Assembly: GCF_000423705.1 (NCBI RefSeq)
Contig: NZ_AUIM01000004.1
Coordinates: 310,001 to 374,000, forward strand
Direction of reading: 5' to 3'
Length of the DNA: 64,000 nt
Source of the DNA: Stappia stellulata DSM 5886
Lineage (GTDB): Bacteria; Pseudomonadota; Alphaproteobacteria; Rhizobiales; Stappiaceae
Made by a program: the position numbers and the translations under genes. The notes under the pieces are model-generated. The model searched no databases and was not told the DNA's origin. It worked only from the letters and a program-made list of their open reading frames with translations. This document shows positions 6,744 to 16,165 of the stretch, piece by piece; the first letter of the stretch is position 1; each line of letters starts with the position of its first letter.

Positions 6744-7485
6744 AAAACGCGGCCGCGCACGTGGGAATGCGCCCGCTACCGGGCCAAGACCCGGCCGCTT
6801 CATCACCTTCGAGGGGGGAGAGGGGGCGGGAAAGTCGACCCAGATCGCCCGTTTGAAGGACCGTCTTTCCGCGGCCGGGATTGAAGCCCTGGTAACGCGC
6901 GAGCCGGGCGGGTCGCCAACCGCCGAGACCATCCGCGATCTGCTTTTGTCCGGCAAGGTCAAGCCGCTCGGAGCGGAAATGGAAGCGGTGATGTTTGCCG
7001 CCGCCCGCGCCGATCATGTCGATGAAACCATTCGCCCGGCTCTTGGTGCCGGGCGCTGGGTCCTGTGCGACCGGTTCGCCGACAGCACCCGCGTCTATCA
7101 GGGCGAGGCCGGTGTCGATACCGCGTTTCTGGCACGGCTGGAGGCGGTTGCCATTGGCGGATACCGCCCGGACATGACGATCCTGATCGATGTATCGCCC
7201 GATGTCGGCCTGTCGCGGGTCGCCGCGCGCAGCGGCGCGGCCGGATCGACCGCCGATCCCGACCGGTTCGAAACCGACACACGGGAGGTGCACATGCGCC
7301 GTCGCCAGCTCTTTCTCGATCTCGCCGCAGCCGAGCCGGCAAGATTCGTCGTGGTAGACGGAAGCGCGCAAACCGATACGGTGGCGGAAGAAATCTGGCA
7401 GGCGGTGCGTGCGCGCTTTCCCGTCGATCTCGGCCATGCCGGCCCCGCCGCGCCCGATGCCGACCGCGACCGGATCGGAGGCTAG
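6733..7485 (+). CDS. tmk: Thymidylate kinase
   Basis: About 250 residues. Phosphorylates dTMP to dTDP with ATP. After a 20-residue charged extension come the P-loop (FEGGEGAGKST, about residues 27-37), TREPGGSPTAE binding dTMP, DRFADSTRVYQG (DRY/F motif) and the lid region. The start overlaps the carboxypeptidase gene by about 11 bases, and holB follows after five bases, so the three are translated as one operon, as in other Hyphomicrobiales. Confidence 0.96.
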   Translation: MKDEKRGRARGNAPATGPRPGRFITFEGGEGAGKSTQIARLKDRLSAAGIEALVTREPGGSPTAETIRDLLLSGKVKPLGAEMEAVMFAAARADHVDETIRPALGAGRWVLCDRFADSTRVYQGEAGVDTAFLARLEAVAIGGYRPDMTILIDVSPDVGLSRVAARSGAAGSTADPDRFETDTREVHMRRRQLFLDLAAAEPARFVVVDGSAQTDTVAEEIWQAVRARFPVDLGHAGPAAPDADRDRIGG

Positions 7486-7489
7486 ACCA

Positions 7490-8563
7490 ATGGAGCAGCA
7501 CGACGCACATGCTTTTGAAGCGGACGCGCTGGATGGCATTCCGCTGCCTCGGGAACGCACGCTCCTGTATGGTCACGCGCCGGCGGAAACGGTCCTGCTC
7601 GACGCCTACCGCTCGGCACGCATGCATCATGCCTGGATCCTCTCGGGCCCCAAGGGAATCGGCAAGGCGACGCTGGCGTTCCGCTTCGCCCGCTTCGTGC
7701 TTGCGCACCCCGACCCCTCATCGGAAGCAGCACGAGCGGCGTCCGATCTTTGGCTGTCGCCCGAAGACCCGACCTTTCGCAAGGTTGCCGCCGGCGCACA
7801 TCCGGGCATCCTGCACCTCAAGCGTCCCTATGATGCGAAGCGCAAGTCCAAGGACAAGTTCAAGCAGGACCTGACCGTCGACGAAGTGCGCCGCGCCGTG
7901 CCGTTCTTCGGCTCCACCGGGGCACAAGGGTCGTGGCGGATCTGTATTGTCGACGCTGCGGACGACATGAACCAGAACGCGGCAAACGCATTGCTGAAGG
8001 TGTTGGAAGAGCCGCCCAAACGCTCGCTGTTTCTCGTTCTGGCCCATGCGCCGGGCCGGTTGTTGCCCACCATCCGCTCGCGCTGCCGGATGCTGTCGAC
8101 CAAGCCGCTCGCAGACGGGGAGGTCGCGGCCGGTCTGGCGGAATTCGGCATCGCCGACACCAACACCCGCGAGTCGGCACGGGCCACCGAACTCGCCGAC
8201 GGGAGCTTGCGAAAGGCAATCACGCTGGCCTCCAGCGATGCCATCGAACTGGCCGACGGATTTTCCGCGCTCGTAAGGCAGCTTCCCGATGTCGATGTGG
8301 CGCAGGTGCATGGCTTCGCAGACGCGGTGTCGCGCAACGGAGCGGAGGACGCGTGGACGCTGTTTCAGGATCTGGTTGCAGACCATCTGCACGCAAGGCT
8401 CGATCCGGCATCCGGCCCCGCATTGCAGCGCCTTGTCAGGGTAGCCGAGGTATGGGAAAAGACGAACCGCGCCGCCCGCGAGGCGGATGCCTTCAACCTT
8501 GACCGCAAACAACTCGTGTTGAACGTGTTTCGCGATCTGGCGGAAACGGCGCGGATGCCCTGA
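7490..8563 (+). CDS. holB: DNA polymerase III subunit delta'
   Basis: A 357-residue clamp-loader subunit. LYGHAPAETVLLDAYRSARMHHAWILSG is followed by the P-loop GPKGIGKAT; then comes IVDAADDMNQNAANALLKVLEEPP and the sensor region LFLVLAHAPGRLLPTIRSRC with the SRC motif. The clear AAA+ core and the C-terminal helical domain fit delta'. A GGAGG at 7477-7481, eight bases upstream, picks this ATG over an upstream in-frame one inside tmk. No zinc-binding Cys cluster is seen. Confidence 0.93.
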   Translation: MEQHDAHAFEADALDGIPLPRERTLLYGHAPAETVLLDAYRSARMHHAWILSGPKGIGKATLAFRFARFVLAHPDPSSEAARAASDLWLSPEDPTFRKVAAGAHPGILHLKRPYDAKRKSKDKFKQDLTVDEVRRAVPFFGSTGAQGSWRICIVDAADDMNQNAANALLKVLEEPPKRSLFLVLAHAPGRLLPTIRSRCRMLSTKPLADGEVAAGLAEFGIADTNTRESARATELADGSLRKAITLASSDAIELADGFSALVRQLPDVDVAQVHGFADAVSRNGAEDAWTLFQDLVADHLHARLDPASGPALQRLVRVAEVWEKTNRAAREADAFNLDRKQLVLNVFRDLAETARMP

Positions 8564-8626
8564 CCGGGATGCGGGAGCCCGCCGCGCCCTTCCTTTGCCA
8601 CCGAACTGCGGATCGACAACACGTTC

Positions 8627-10192
8627 ATGACCGACCGATCACCCTTTCTCGTCTCGACGGCGATTTCCTACCCCAACGGCGTGCCGCACATCGGACACGC
8701 CTATGAGGCGATCGCGACCGACGCCATCGCCCGCTTTCAGCGTCTGGACGGGCGCGATGTCCTCTTCCTGACCGGCACCGACGAGCACGGGCAGAAGATG
8801 CTGCAGACCGCGCGCGGGGAGGGCATCCCGGTCCGCGAGCTTGCCGACCGCAATGCGGCGCGGTTCCAGGAGATGGTTGGGGCGCTCGGGTGCTCGAACG
8901 ACGATTTCATCCGCACAGTGGAGCCGCGCCATCACGCCGCCAGCCAGGAAATCTGGCGCCGGATGGCCGCCAACGGCGACATCTACAAGGACAGCTATTC
9001 GGGCTGGTACTCTGTGCGCGACGAAGCCTACTACCAGGAAAGCGAAACCGAGCTTCGCGACGATGGCGTGCGCTACGGGCCGCAAGGATCGCCCGTGGAA
9101 TGGGTGGAGGAGGAAAGCTACTTCTTCCGCCTGTCCGATTATCAGGACAGACTGCTCGCTCATTACGAGGCCAACCCGGATTTCATCGGACCTGACGACC
9201 GCCGCAACGAGGTCGTGAGTTTCGTCAAGCGCGGGCTCCGGGACCTGTCGATCTCGCGCACCACCTTCGACTGGGGCGTGCCCGTGCCGGACGACCAGCG
9301 TCACGTCATGTACGTCTGGGTGGATGCGCTCACCAACTATCTCACCGGCGCGGGCTTTCCCGACGAGAGCGATCCGCGCTGGCGCTTCTGGCCGGCAAAC
9401 CTGCATGTGATCGGCAAGGACATCGTGCGCTTTCACGCGGTCTATTGGCCGGCCTTTCTCATGTCGGCGGGCATTGAGCTGCCGAAGCGGGTGTTCGCTC
9501 ACGGCTTCCTGTTCAACAAGGGCGAGAAGATGTCGAAGTCGGTCGGCAACGTGATCGACCCCTTCGCGCTGATCGACCACTACGGCCTGGATGCAGTTCG
9601 CTATTTCTTCCTGCGCGAGGTCCCCTTCGGACAGGACGGCAACTACAGCCACGATGCCATCGTCAACCGGATCAATGCGGATCTCGCCAATGATCTCGGC
9701 AATCTGGCGCAGCGCTCGCTTTCGATGATCGGCAAGAACTGCGGCGGCACGCTGCCGACGCCCGGAGACCTGAGCGCCGAGGACACCGCGATCCTCGCCC
9801 AGGCCGATGCCATGCTGGAGACCGCGCGTGCGGCAATGGACAGGCAGGCGATCCACCAGATGCTTGCCTGCGTGTGGGCCTGCGTCGGCGAGGCCAACCG
9901 CTACTTCGCCGGTCAGGAGCCCTGGGCGCTGAAAAAGACCGACCCCGAGCGCATGGGAACGGTTCTCTATGTAACCGCCGAGGTGATCCGGCAGGTTTCA
10001 ATCCTGGCGCAGCCGGTGGTGCCGACAAGCGCGGAAAAGCTGCTCGATCTCCTGAAAGTCGACGGCAACGCGCGCGGTTTCGACAGCCTCGGCACGAACG
10101 GGCGCCTGACGCCCGGCACCGAGCTGCCGAAACCCGCCGGCGTGTTCCCGCGTTACGTGGAGGCCGAGACAACCGACAGCGGAGACGCCTGA
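8627..10192 (+). CDS. metG: Methionyl-tRNA synthetase
   Basis: A 521-residue class I synthetase charging tRNA-Met. The HIGH-type motif is [12 protein letters not shown], the KMSKS loop is [10 protein letters not shown], and the Rossmann core contains [11 protein letters not shown] and [14 protein letters not shown]. The usual tRNA-binding C-terminal EMAP-like domain is absent, as in the short alphaproteobacterial form. The stop TGA overlaps the tatD ATG, showing operon structure. Confidence 0.97.
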   Translation: MTDRSPFLVSTAISYPNGVPHIGHAYEAIATDAIARFQRLDGRDVLFLTGTDEHGQKMLQTARGEGIPVRELADRNAARFQEMVGALGCSNDDFIRTVEPRHHAASQEIWRRMAANGDIYKDSYSGWYSVRDEAYYQESETELRDDGVRYGPQGSPVEWVEEESYFFRLSDYQDRLLAHYEANPDFIGPDDRRNEVVSFVKRGLRDLSISRTTFDWGVPVPDDQRHVMYVWVDALTNYLTGAGFPDESDPRWRFWPANLHVIGKDIVRFHAVYWPAFLMSAGIELPKRVFAHGFLFNKGEKMSKSVGNVIDPFALIDHYGLDAVRYFFLREVPFGQDGNYSHDAIVNRINADLANDLGNLAQRSLSMIGKNCGGTLPTPGDLSAEDTAILAQADAMLETARAAMDRQAIHQMLACVWACVGEANRYFAGQEPWALKKTDPERMGTVLYVTAEVIRQVSILAQPVVPTSAEKLLDLLKVDGNARGFDSLGTNGRLTPGTELPKPAGVFPRYVEAETTDSGDA

Positions 10193-10986
10193 TGCTGGTC
10201 GACAGCCATTGCCATCTCGACTTTCCCGATTTCGACGCCGAGCGCGACGCGATCATAGACCGCGCCAACGAGGCCGGGATCGACCTCATGGTGACGATCT
10301 GCACAAGGGTCGCGAAATTCGAGCGAATTCGCGCGCTTGCCGAGCAGTATCCTTGCGTCTATTGCTCCGTCGGGACCCATCCGCACAATGCGGGCGAGGA
10401 CGCCGAAATGGCGGTCACGACCAAGGATCTCGTGCGCCTGTCGGGGCATGAAAAAGTCGTCGCCATCGGCGAGGCCGGGCTCGATTACTTCTACGACAAG
10501 GCGCCGCGCGAAGCGCAGGCACAAGGCCTGCGCCGCCATATCGCCGCCGCGCGTGAAACCGGCCTGCCGCTCGTCATCCATTCTCGCGACGCCGACGCCG
10601 ACATGGCCCGGATCCTGACCGAGGAAACGGAGAAGGGCGCATTTCCGGCACTTCTGCATTGTTTCTCGTCGGGGCGCGATCTGGCAATGACCGGCATCGA
10701 ACTCGGTTTGTACGTTTCGTTCTCCGGCATCCTGACGTTCAAACGCTCCGATGAGTTGCGGGCGATCGCCGCCGATCTGCCGGCGGATCGGCTGCTTGTC
10801 GAAACCGACGCGCCCTATCTTGCGCCGCAGCCCTGGCGCGGAAAGCGCAACGAGCCGGCCTATGTCGCCCATACCAACAAGGTGCTCGCCGAAACCCGCG
10901 GCGTGCCGGAAGAAGACATGGCCCGTCAGACCAGCGAGAACTTCTTCCGCCTGTTTTCGAAAGTGCCGGGAGCCGCTGCGCAATGA
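10192..10986 (+). CDS. tatD: TatD-family metal-dependent DNase/hydrolase
   Basis: A 264-residue TIM-barrel hydrolase. Metal ligands are visible in VDSHCHLDF near the N-terminus, then GTHPHNA, AIGEAGLDYFY, PLVIHSRDAD, LLHCFSSG and LVETDAPYLAPQPWRGKRNEPA. TatD proteins are 3'-5' exonucleases or hydrolases of uncertain substrate. The ATG overlaps the metG stop and the end overlaps the next start by four bases, a typical metG-tatD-MBL arrangement. Confidence 0.93.
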   Translation: MLVDSHCHLDFPDFDAERDAIIDRANEAGIDLMVTICTRVAKFERIRALAEQYPCVYCSVGTHPHNAGEDAEMAVTTKDLVRLSGHEKVVAIGEAGLDYFYDKAPREAQAQGLRRHIAAARETGLPLVIHSRDADADMARILTEETEKGAFPALLHCFSSGRDLAMTGIELGLYVSFSGILTFKRSDELRAIAADLPADRLLVETDAPYLAPQPWRGKRNEPAYVAHTNKVLAETRGVPEEDMARQTSENFFRLFSKVPGAAAQ

Positions 10987-11810
10987 GCCAGGATGGCGAG
11001 TTGGAGTTCACGATCCTCGGCTGCGGCTCCTCCGCAGGCGTGCCGCGTGTCGGCAACATCTGGGGCGACTGCGATCCGGATGAGCCGAAAAATCGCCGCA
11101 AGCGGTGCGCCTTGCTGGTGCAGCGGACGGGGAAGGGCGGCACCACCACCGTTCTGGTGGATGCGGGGCCGGATCTGCGCCAGCAACTGCTCGATGCCCG
11201 GGTGACCTATCTGGATGCGGTGCTCCTCACCCATGCCCATGCCGATCACCTGCACGGCATCGACGATCTCAGGCCGCTGGCGATCACCCATCGCCAGCTC
11301 ATTCCCGTGCATATGGATGCAACGACGGCGGATCGCGCCCACGATCTGTTTTACTACGGCTTCAGGACGCCGGAAGGCTCCAGCTATCCGCCGATCCTGA
11401 AGGAGCATCGCATCGAAGCGGGCAAGCGCTACGTGATCGATGGTGCCGGCGGGCCGATCCCGTTCCAGCCCGTCGAGGTGGCGCATGGCGACATCAACGC
11501 CCTGGGCTTTCGCTTCGGTGACGTCGCCTACCTGCCTGATGTCAAAAGCATTCCGGACACAGCGCAGGCGGCCTTCGAGGACCTGGACACATGGGTGATC
11601 GACGCCTTGCGCCGCACAACGCATCCGAGCCACTTTTCGCTCGACGATGCGCTTGAAAACATTCGTGCCTTCAAGCCGAAATCCGCGATCCTGACGAACA
11701 TGCATGTGGACATGGATTATGCGACGCTGACGCGGGAACTGCCGGATGGCGTCGTGCCGGCCTTCGACGGGATGCGGTTTCGCGGAGCCGCAGGTGACGG
11801 ACTGAAATGA
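10983..11810 (+). CDS. MBL-fold metallo-hydrolase (PhnP-like)
   Basis: A 275-residue beta-lactamase-fold hydrolase. The motif THAHADHLHGIDDLR is the HxHxDH zinc site; ILGCGSSAGVPRVG at the N-terminus is typical of the PhnP / YcbX-type phosphodiesterase group, and GDVAYLPDVKSIP with ALRRTTHPSHFSLDDA gives the later ligands. PhnP homologues hydrolyse cyclic phosphate esters, but the substrate here is not known. ATGA overlaps link it to tatD before and recX after. Confidence 0.9.
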   Translation: MSQDGELEFTILGCGSSAGVPRVGNIWGDCDPDEPKNRRKRCALLVQRTGKGGTTTVLVDAGPDLRQQLLDARVTYLDAVLLTHAHADHLHGIDDLRPLAITHRQLIPVHMDATTADRAHDLFYYGFRTPEGSSYPPILKEHRIEAGKRYVIDGAGGPIPFQPVEVAHGDINALGFRFGDVAYLPDVKSIPDTAQAAFEDLDTWVIDALRRTTHPSHFSLDDALENIRAFKPKSAILTNMHVDMDYATLTRELPDGVVPAFDGMRFRGAAGDGLK

Positions 11811-12349
11811 GCCGCAAGATGCGCGCACCGACCGAAGAGCGGCTGATGCGCGCTGCCTTGCACTATCTCGATCGATACGGATCGAGCGCCGGCAATCTGC
11901 ACCGGGTGCTCGAACGCAAGGTGTGGCGCGTGTGCGCAGCGCTTGAGGAAGATCCGGCCGATTACGCGCATATGATCGATGCTGTCGTTACACGCTGCGA
12001 AGCCTCCGGCCTCGTCGACGACAGGCTCTATGCGGAATCGAAGATTGCATCCGAGCGCCGCAAGGGCCGCTCGACCCGTCGCATTGCCGCGGTGTTGCAG
12101 ACCAAGGGGATTTCCCAGGATATGGCCGAGACGCTGCTGGCGCGTGACGAGACGACGGATCTCGCCGCCGCCTGCGTTGCCGCACGCAAGAAACGCTTCG
12201 GACCCTGGCGCAAGGGCGAAGCCGATCCGGAGCGACAGCGCAAGGAAATCGCATCGCTCTGCCGACAGGGTTTCTCGCTTGCGCTGGCGCGCAAGGTCGT
12301 CGAGGCGACGGACCGCGACGCACTTCTGGAGGAAAGCGTCGCCCCGTGA
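11807..12349 (+). CDS. recX: RecX-family RecA regulator
   Basis: A 180-residue mostly helical protein with RecX repeats: TEERLMRAALHYLDRY, then SGLVDDRLYAESKIASERRKGRS and RRIAAVLQTKGISQDMAE, followed by GFSLALARKVVE. RecX binds RecA filaments and restrains their activity. The ATG overlaps the MBL gene's stop (ATGA). The position at the end of the metG operon, away from recA, is common in alphaproteobacteria. Confidence 0.88.
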   Translation: MSRKMRAPTEERLMRAALHYLDRYGSSAGNLHRVLERKVWRVCAALEEDPADYAHMIDAVVTRCEASGLVDDRLYAESKIASERRKGRSTRRIAAVLQTKGISQDMAETLLARDETTDLAAACVAARKKRFGPWRKGEADPERQRKEIASLCRQGFSLALARKVVEATDRDALLEESVAP

Positions 12350-12489
12350 GCGCGCCGGGTTCGGGCACAGTCGAAGACGAACGCGCTAAGGGGCTGGACT
12401 GAAGAACCTGTTCGAAGTGCCCGGCATCAAACGCATTCCAATGACCGGCGGCACCTCCATCGGCGTCGTGTCTCAATCAAAAAATATTC

Positions 12490-12505
12490 CATAATATATA
12501 TTATG
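12490..12505. repeat. Perfect 16-bp AT palindrome in the recX-M20 gap
   Basis: CATAATATATATTATG is an exact palindrome in an otherwise GC-rich 274-bp convergent gap that has no gene. A small CGAAT/ATTCG repeat follows at 12506-12522. It may be a regulator site or a terminator-like element; no function can be assigned. Confidence 0.4.
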
Positions 12506-12623
12506 CGAATTAGGCGTATTCGATCCGCTTGCCGGATTTTCCCCTTGCGAGCGCCCTTTGACCGGACGTTTGAGAACGGAAAGCGATGCGCAGCCCTTCT
12601 ATGGCGCTGGCTCGACACCGCGC

Positions 12624-13856
12624 TTACGCCTGCGATACCGGATCGCTGTCGAGCAACATCCGCAAGGCTGCGGCGACCACATCCGTCGCGCCGCGAAGAT
12701 CCTCCAGCTGCACGTGTTCATCTGCCGAATAGGCATTGGCTGCCTCCAGCGATACCGGACCGGATCCATAAAGCACCGTGGGAATGCCGGCGTCGGCATA
12801 ATGGCGCGCATCGCTGAACAACGGTGAACCGGTGGTGTGGGATCCCGGATCCGGAAACCGTTCGCGCAGGCCTGTCTGAACTATGTCGGCGAGCGTGTCC
12901 GCGCCTTTGACCGGCCTCAACGGCTCAGCGAGCAGCAGCCTGCGGCATTCGACCTCCAGGCCCTCGCGCGGCGCCACCGCCGCCTCGACCAGCGCAAACA
13001 GCTCATCTTCGACGGCCTCGCCGGTTTCCTCGGGAATAAGGCGCCGATCGACGCGCAGCGCCACGCGATCGGGCACGACGTTGGTGTTCACCCCGCCCTG
13101 GATCACGCCGATGGTCAGGAGCGGCCGCATGTCGGTGTCGATCTTGCTGCGTTTTGCGGCGATCCTGTCGCGTTCGCCATAAAGCGCGGAGAGGATTCCG
13201 GTTGCCGTTTCGAGCGCGTCGACCCCGCCATCTGGCGCCGCCGCATGTGCGGCCCGCCCGCGCACGACAATCTCGATCTGCAGGCATCCGTTGTGTGCGG
13301 TCGTGACGGACCGGCTGAAACCGGAGGCGATCACGCAATCCGGCTTGCTGAGGTCCTGCCCCAACAACCATCGCGGTCCGAGCGTGCCGCCGGCTTCCTC
13401 GTCGCAGGTGATGTGAATTTCGACCGTGCCATTCAGTCCGTCGGGCGCGTCGGACACGGCAAGAAGCGCGAAGACATAGGCGCTGATGTCGGACTTGCCG
13501 AACACCGTTCCGCGACCGTAAAGCGCGCCGCCGGCTTCCTCCGCGCCGAAGGGGTCTACACTCCACCCCTCACCCGCCGGAATGACATCGCCATGGGCGC
13601 TGAGCGCAACGACCGGGCCGCCGTCGCCGAAACTGCGCCGCACGATGAGGTTGACGACGCTGCGCATGCCCGCCTGGCGGACGAAAGGCTCCGGCACCGG
13701 GTGCCATTCGGGTTCGAAGCCGAGATCGCGCAAGGCGGCCGCCGTTGCCTCGGCGAAGTCGGTCATGTCCCCTGGCGGATTTTCGCTCGGCACGCGAATG
13801 AGCTGTTTGAGAAAGTCCACTTGCCTGGAAAAGCGCGCGTCGTCTGCGGCAGTCAT
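12624..13856 (-). CDS. M20-family metallo-hydrolase (ArgE/DapE-like)
   Basis: About 410 residues. The zinc-binding pattern is ALSAHGDVIPAGEGW (His and the first Asp) and the catalytic Glu in HITCDEEAGGTLGP; the dimerisation domain and the C-terminal His are present (TTGSPLFSDARHYADAGIP). M20 enzymes remove acyl groups from amino acids or hydrolyse ureido-type amides; ArgE/DapE similarity fits best, but the substrate cannot be told. It is downstream of the purine importer on the same strand, separated by a terminator-like hairpin. The ATG at 13856 is chosen (MTAADDARFSRQ); an upstream GTG adds 20 residues with no family similarity. Confidence 0.8.
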   Translation of the reverse strand: MTAADDARFSRQVDFLKQLIRVPSENPPGDMTDFAEATAAALRDLGFEPEWHPVPEPFVRQAGMRSVVNLIVRRSFGDGGPVVALSAHGDVIPAGEGWSVDPFGAEEAGGALYGRGTVFGKSDISAYVFALLAVSDAPDGLNGTVEIHITCDEEAGGTLGPRWLLGQDLSKPDCVIASGFSRSVTTAHNGCLQIEIVVRGRAAHAAAPDGGVDALETATGILSALYGERDRIAAKRSKIDTDMRPLLTIGVIQGGVNTNVVPDRVALRVDRRLIPEETGEAVEDELFALVEAAVAPREGLEVECRRLLLAEPLRPVKGADTLADIVQTGLRERFPDPGSHTTGSPLFSDARHYADAGIPTVLYGSGPVSLEAANAYSADEHVQLEDLRGATDVVAAALRMLLDSDPVSQA

Positions 13857-13962
13857 TACCCGGATCCTTGCCGGGATTGCCCCGGTCGCGGCGCGAGGCC
13901 CTTTGGACCGTGACACCGACCCGCTGCGCCCGGCGGATCGGCAGAATGTCCGTAAACCGGAC

Positions 13963-13993
13963 GGAAAACGGCGGCGGACATCGGTCCGCCGCC
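13963..13993 (-). terminator. Terminator after the BMP-protein gene
   Basis: On the minus strand GGCGGCGGAC and GTCCGCCGCC (plus positions 13970-13979 and 13984-13993) form a perfect 10-bp stem, followed by the TTTTCC tract. It probably ends the purine-importer transcript and leaves the M20 gene on a separate or readthrough transcript. Confidence 0.65.
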
Positions 13994-14008
13994 GCTTCGT
14001 TTTGTCTT

Positions 14009-15076
14009 TTACTGCGGAAGCTGGTCTTCGATACCCTTTACGTACCAGTTCATGCCAAGCAGCGTTCCGTCGTCAAGGATGATGCCATCCTCGACCGCCA
14101 GATCGCCGTTCTGCTTGTAGATCGGACCCGTGAAAGGATGAAACTCGCCGCTGCGGATCTTGTCCGTCATCGCGGCGGCTTCGTTGGCCACGTCTTCGGG
14201 AAGATTGGTGAACGGCGCCATCAGCACCATGTCCTCGGAGAAACCGCCCCAGACGTCTTCGCTCTTCCAGGTGCCGTCGAGTACGGCCTGGACGCGGTTG
14301 ACGTAATAGACGCTCCAGTCGTCGACGATGGCGGTGAGCTGCGCGTTCGGCGCGAACTTGATCATGTCGGACGCCTGACCGAAGCCGACCGCACCACGCT
14401 CCTCTGCGACCTGCAGCGGCGCCGGGCTGTCGGTGTGCTGGCTGATCACGTCCGCTCCCTGGTCGAGCAGCGCCTTGGCGGCGTCGGCTTCCTTACCCGG
14501 ATCGTACCAGGAGTTGGCCCACACGACCTTGATCTTGAAGTCCGGATCGACCGACTGCGCGCCCAGCATGAAGGAATTGATGCCGCGCACGACTTCCGGA
14601 ATCGGGAAGGAGCCGATGTAGCCGGCGGTCCCGGTCTTCGACACCTTCGCCGCGATCTGGCCGATGACGTAGCGACCTTCGTAGAAGCGTGCCGAGTAGG
14701 TCGACACGTTGTCCGCCCGCTTGTAGCCGGTCGCATGCTCGAACATGACATCCGGGAACTTCTTGGCGACCTTCAGGGTCGGGTTCATGAAGCCGAAGGA
14801 GGTGGTGAAGATCATCTTCGCACCGTCACGCGCAAGACGTTCGATGGCACGCTCGGCGTCCGGGCCCTCCGAGACGCTCTCGATATAGGTCGTCTCGACC
14901 TTGTCGCCGAAGGCAGCCTCGATGGCGAGACGGCCCTGGTTGTGCTGATACGACCAGCCATAGTCGCCGATAGGCCCGACGTAGATGAAGCCGATCTTCA
15001 GCTTGTCCTCGGCCTGCGCGCTTGTCAGCCCAAGGCCGAGTGCCGCGGCAAGCGCGATCCCGAAAAGTTTTTTCAT
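14009..15076 (-). CDS. BMP-family ABC transporter substrate-binding protein (purine/nucleoside)
   Basis: A 355-residue periplasmic protein with a signal peptide cleaved after SAQA near residue 22. It has the BMP/PnrA features: IGFIYVGPIGDYGWSYQHNQG, VSEGPDAERAIERLARDGA, GYIGSFPIPEVVRGINSF and SPAPLQVAEERG. Members bind nucleosides (PnrA, Med), and the two-domain ATPase and NupPQ-like permeases upstream, together with XDH genes, point to a purine or nucleoside ligand. The 165-bp gap before it could hold a separate promoter that raises binding-protein levels. Confidence 0.85.
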   Translation of the reverse strand: MKKLFGIALAAALGLGLTSAQAEDKLKIGFIYVGPIGDYGWSYQHNQGRLAIEAAFGDKVETTYIESVSEGPDAERAIERLARDGAKMIFTTSFGFMNPTLKVAKKFPDVMFEHATGYKRADNVSTYSARFYEGRYVIGQIAAKVSKTGTAGYIGSFPIPEVVRGINSFMLGAQSVDPDFKIKVVWANSWYDPGKEADAAKALLDQGADVISQHTDSPAPLQVAEERGAVGFGQASDMIKFAPNAQLTAIVDDWSVYYVNRVQAVLDGTWKSEDVWGGFSEDMVLMAPFTNLPEDVANEAAAMTDKIRSGEFHPFTGPIYKQNGDLAVEDGIILDDGTLLGMNWYVKGIEDQLPQ

Positions 15077-15241
15077 GTGAGGCTCCTGTTCCCCGTTTGC
15101 AAATGCGATGGTTTTCGAAATTCTGCGCCGGCGTTCATCGCCTCTCCGGCACGCAGATTTGTATTCGGTGCCGTCCCCTGCTCTGTTATGTCGCCCGGCA
15201 TTGGACCGGTGTCTTGATGTTTCCGGTCGCCCCGCGCCGAT

Positions 15242-16162
15242 TCAGCGGTCCGGCACGAACGGCCGTCCCAGGCAGGCCGGAGTGTTGACCCGTGTCAGTA
15301 TGCGGTTCCGGGAGATGATGACAAGCACGGCAATGGTCGCGATGTAGGGGAGCGCCGACAAAAACTGTGAGGGAATCCCCACGCCGTGCGCCTGGGCATG
15401 GAATTGCAGGATCCCGACCGCGCCGAAAAGATAGGCCCCGGCAAGAACGCGAACCGGTCGCCACGTGGCGAAAACCACAAGCGCCAGGGCGATCCAGCCC
15501 CGCCCGGCCGTCATGCCCTCGACCCACTGCGGCGTATAGACGAGCGAGAGATACCCACCGGCAAGGCCGGCGCAGGCTCCGCCGAACAGGACCGCCAGGT
15601 AGCGTACCTTGATAACGGACACACCGAGCGCATGCGCGGAGGCATGGTTGTCGCCGACAGCGCGAATAATGAGGCCGGCCCTTGTGCGAAACAGCACATA
15701 GGAGACCCCCGCGACCAGGATCAACGACAGGTAGACGAGCACGTCCTGGCCAAACAGGAGACGTCCGACCAGCGGCAGGTCGCTCAGGACCGGAATGTCG
15801 ATTCCGGTCAGCCGAATGCCGGGCTGTCCGACGAAGGCCTCGCCGATCATGCCGGACAGACCGAGCCCGAGCAGCGTCAGCGCCAACCCCGTCGCCACCT
15901 GATTTGCGACCAGATGCAACGTGAGGAAGCCGAACAGAAGCGCCATGCCCATGCCCGACAGCAGTGCGAAAACCGCCCCCAAGTAAGGCGATCCGGTGGC
16001 TTGCGCGCCGGCAAAGCCCATCACCGCGCCAACGATCATCATGCCCTCGACGCCGAGGTTCAAGACGCCGGACCGCTCCACGACGAGTTCGCCGATGGCC
16101 GCCAACAGCAAGGGGGTCGCCGCCGTGATGACGGTCAGAAGAATGGATTCGAACGCACCCAT
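15242..16162 (-). CDS. ABC transporter permease, BMP/nucleoside type (second permease)
   Basis: A 306-residue multi-pass inner-membrane protein beginning MGAFESILLTVITAATPLL, with GVLNLGVEGMMIVGAVMGF near residue 33, the conserved signature of YufQ/NupQ-like permeases. Eight or so hydrophobic segments can be seen. It starts four bases after the preceding permease ends, so the two are co-translated. It forms the channel with the 16166-17245 product. Confidence 0.88.
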   Translation of the reverse strand: MGAFESILLTVITAATPLLLAAIGELVVERSGVLNLGVEGMMIVGAVMGFAGAQATGSPYLGAVFALLSGMGMALLFGFLTLHLVANQVATGLALTLLGLGLSGMIGEAFVGQPGIRLTGIDIPVLSDLPLVGRLLFGQDVLVYLSLILVAGVSYVLFRTRAGLIIRAVGDNHASAHALGVSVIKVRYLAVLFGGACAGLAGGYLSLVYTPQWVEGMTAGRGWIALALVVFATWRPVRVLAGAYLFGAVGILQFHAQAHGVGIPSQFLSALPYIATIAVLVIISRNRILTRVNTPACLGRPFVPDR

Positions 16163-16165
16163 CGC

